Source: Petasospora fabianii
Taxonomy: Eukaryota > Ascomycota > Saccharomycetes > Phaffomycetales > Wickerhamomycetaceae
Reading direction: 5' to 3'
Assembly (NCBI GenBank): GCA_022641835.1
Contig: CP048715.1
Coordinates: forward strand, 2,480,001-2,544,000
Length of the DNA stretch: 64,000 nt
Position 1 is the first letter of the stretch. Each line of letters starts with the position of its first letter. Of the stretch, positions 62,299 to 64,000 are shown one piece after another. Below the pieces are notes generated by a model. The model was not told the origin of the DNA and did no database searches. It was given only the letters and a program-made list of their open reading frames with translations. The translations under genes and the position numbers were made by a program.

Positions 62299-63036
62299 AT
62301 GGCTTCTAGAACACAATTTGAGAACTCTAACGAGGTTGGTGTTTTTTCCAAGCTCACCAACTCCTACTGTCTCGTCGCCGTTGGTGGCTCCGAGAACTTT
62401 TATTCCGCCTTTGAAGCCGAACTCGGTGACGTTATCCCAATTGTCCACACTACCATCGCTGGTACCCGTATTGTCGGCAGAATGACCGCTGGTAACAGAA
62501 GAGGTCTCCTTGTTCCAACACAGACGACTGATCAGGAGCTCATGCACTTGAGAAACAGTTTACCAGATTCTGTCAAGATTCAGAGAGTTGAAGAGAGACT
62601 TTCTGCTCTCGGTAATGTCATCTGCTGCAACGACTACGTTGCCCTTGTCCACCCAGATATCGAGCGTGAGACTGAAGAATTGATCGCTGATGTTCTCGGT
62701 GTCGAAGTCTTCAGACAGACCATCGCTGGTAATGTTCTCGTTGGTTCTTACTGTTCGCTTTCTAACCAGGGTGGAATCGTTCATCCACAGACTTCCATTC
62801 CAGACCAGGAGGAGTTGTCTTCTTTGCTCCAGGTTCCACTTGTTGCCGGTACCGTGAATCGTGGTTCTTCCGTTGTTGGTGCTGGTATGGTTGTGAATGA
62901 TTGGTTGGCCGTTGCCGGTTTGGACACCACTGCTCCAGAACTTTCCGTCATTGAGAGTATCTTCAGACTGCAGGACGCACAGCCAGAGACTATTTCTGGT
63001 AACTTGCGTGATACCCTTATTGAAACATACTCTTAA
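62299..63036 (+). CDS. TIF6: Translation initiation factor 6 (eIF6, 60S anti-association factor)
   Basis: 245 aa from the ATG at 62299 ([19 protein letters not shown]), the same length as yeast Tif6. It is a pentein-fold protein with near-identical text throughout: '[17 protein letters not shown]', '[23 protein letters not shown]', '[18 protein letters not shown]', '[50 protein letters not shown]'-type ending. It is needed to make 60S subunits and blocks premature joining to 40S. CTG at the conserved Leu of IFRLQDA shows CTG is read as leucine. RRPE and PAC-like promoter sites fit ribosome-biogenesis control. Confidence 0.98.
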   Translation: MASRTQFENSNEVGVFSKLTNSYCLVAVGGSENFYSAFEAELGDVIPIVHTTIAGTRIVGRMTAGNRRGLLVPTQTTDQELMHLRNSLPDSVKIQRVEERLSALGNVICCNDYVALVHPDIERETEELIADVLGVEVFRQTIAGNVLVGSYCSLSNQGGIVHPQTSIPDQEELSSLLQVPLVAGTVNRGSSVVGAGMVVNDWLAVAGLDTTAPELSVIESIFRLQDAQPETISGNLRDTLIETYS

Positions 63037-63426
63037 GCTTCTGCTTGATCAAATGGTGTGTTTTGTTTGATGGGTTCCTTTGCATGTTGTCATGGTTTAA
63101 TTTTCTCTACTTCTGTCTGTGTTTCTCTTTTGGTTTGCTTGATTTCTCATCCGTGATTGCCTGGTGGTCTCACTTGTACAATGCTGCTTGTACAGGGAGA
63201 TTATAGGCTCATAATTGGCATTGTTTTATCTTGGGTTGGTTTTGTACAAAAAGCTTTAATCTATCTGATCTGGGGTTATGTCCTCAATACCATTTTAAAA
63301 TGTAGCATGATCTGCGACATGAGTAATGCCTCTTATAGACATACTGCAAACCTCGGTCGAATTTATTTATCTGTGAGAACTACTGTGGACTAGTGCAACG
63401 TACAAAACAACGAACAATCTCTATAA
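63037..63426. other. Convergent intergenic region TIF6 / YCF1-like
   Basis: 390 bp, T-rich on the plus strand after TIF6. Includes two close CTTGTACA words (~63173 and 63188) and TTTATTTATC near 63360. No gene supported. Confidence 0.45.
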
Positions 63427-64000
63427 TTAGTCAGCTGTGGAAACCTCTGAAGATCCATCAGCAGTGATGTAACCACCTTGAACACACAAGTTATAGAAGA
63501 GACCATTCTTGTCCTTTAACAAATTTTCCGGGGTGTCAAATTCCTTGACCTTACCATACTCTAAACACAGGATCTTATCACTGTCCATCACAGTGTCAAT
63601 TCTGTGAGCAATGGTCAAAATGGTTCTATCGCTGAACTCTTTTCTAATGGTCTCTTGAACAATTCTGTCAGTTTCAACATCAACAGACGCAGTGGCCTCA
63701 TCCAGAAGGAGAACCTTAGACGGATTCAGCAGAGCTCTTGCAAGACAAAGTAACTGTCGTTGACCGACAGACAAGTTGGAACCACCTTCTGACAATTTAG
63801 CATCCAAACCAAGTGAGGCCTCCTCACTGGTCTCAACCATAGAGTGAATATGATCCTTCAGGTGGGACAGTTCAAGGGCCCTCCACAACTCCTCATCTGT
63901 GTGTTTACCAAGAGGGTCCAAGTTGGTTCTGATGGTACCTTCGAAAGCTTGTGAGTCTTGTGGGATGATTGCCAAGTTGCTTCTCAGGTCATGCAAACCA
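63427..64000 (-). CDS. YCF1: YCF1-like ABCC transporter, C-terminal end of second nucleotide-binding domain
   Basis: The last 190 codons of a gene that continues past the right edge (reads G-L-H-D-L-R at the border). Nucleotide-binding domain 2 text: '[23 protein letters not shown]' (Q-loop), signature LSVGQRQ, Walker B '[13 protein letters not shown]' and H-loop '[11 protein letters not shown]'. The end '[27 protein letters not shown]' matches S. cerevisiae Ycf1 ('EFDSPGQLL...LFYSLCMEAG'). Ycf1 pumps glutathione conjugates and cadmium-glutathione into the vacuole. Bpt1-type paralogues are possible alternatives. The Walker A motif lies outside the window. Confidence 0.85.
   Translation of the reverse strand, partial: GLHDLRSNLAIIPQDSQAFEGTIRTNLDPLGKHTDEELWRALELSHLKDHIHSMVETSEEASLGLDAKLSEGGSNLSVGQRQLLCLARALLNPSKVLLLDEATASVDVETDRIVQETIRKEFSDRTILTIAHRIDTVMDSDKILCLEYGKVKEFDTPENLLKDKNGLFYNLCVQGGYITADGSSEVSTAD

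Overview
This window is an ordinary, gene-dense stretch of a budding-yeast (Saccharomycotina) chromosome. About 32 protein genes are packed on both strands, mostly intron-free, with short intergenic gaps. The few introns have the yeast TACTAAC branch site. CTG codons fall on conserved leucines (TIF6 'IFRLQDA', GCN2 '[10 protein letters not shown]', RSM27 'LLQLAQVQ'), so the code is the standard one and the CUG-Ser clade is unlikely. A hidden split gene for a respiratory complex I subunit (NDUFB3/NB2M type) rules out the Saccharomyces lineage, which has lost complex I. A complex I-positive, CUG-Leu yeast of moderate GC fits, for example somewhere in the Pichiaceae/Ogataea/Komagataella part of the tree. 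I cannot name the species.

Layout, left to right. 0-7 kb: AMA1-like APC/C activator (cut by the left edge), KNR4/SMI1, a split SPO12-family gene, PHB2 and NAS6. 7-15 kb: HSP104, an alpha-arrestin, an F-box protein of unknown target, and a small unidentified mitochondrial-looking membrane protein. 15-24 kb: split PUS9-type pseudouridine synthase, PUF3 (with a probable 7-nt first exon), SLS1-like mitochondrial regulator and DPP1. 24-40 kb: GCN2, BBC1, PET54-like, NUS1, GPI1 and AIM14/YNO1. 40-54 kb: RPS0 (split), RSM27, HSV2, CCH1, a GAP1-like permease and RSM25. 54-64 kb: SSK1, a CCDC124/Lso2-family protein, EFM6, the hidden complex I gene, FAP1, TIF6 and the 3' end of a YCF1-like ABC transporter (cut by the right edge). 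I saw no tRNA, rRNA, transposon or CRISPR array.

I found no new multi-gene system. The more interesting signals are regulatory. (1) PUF3 lies here with four mitochondrial genes (SLS1-like, PET54-like, RSM27, RSM25), and each of the four has a UGUA[A/C/U]AUA Puf3 site in its 3' UTR. (2) The complex I gene has three UAUUUAUU elements of the Cth2/tristetraprolin type in its 3' flank. (3) PUF3 appears to start with a 7-nt exon; retaining the intron gives a stop inside the branch site. (4) The SPO12-family gene has a side-by-side Mcm1-type and forkhead site. (5) Introns share a GTACGT donor and a branch-to-acceptor gap of 10-13 nt. All RNA and protein claims here come from reading the sequence by eye.
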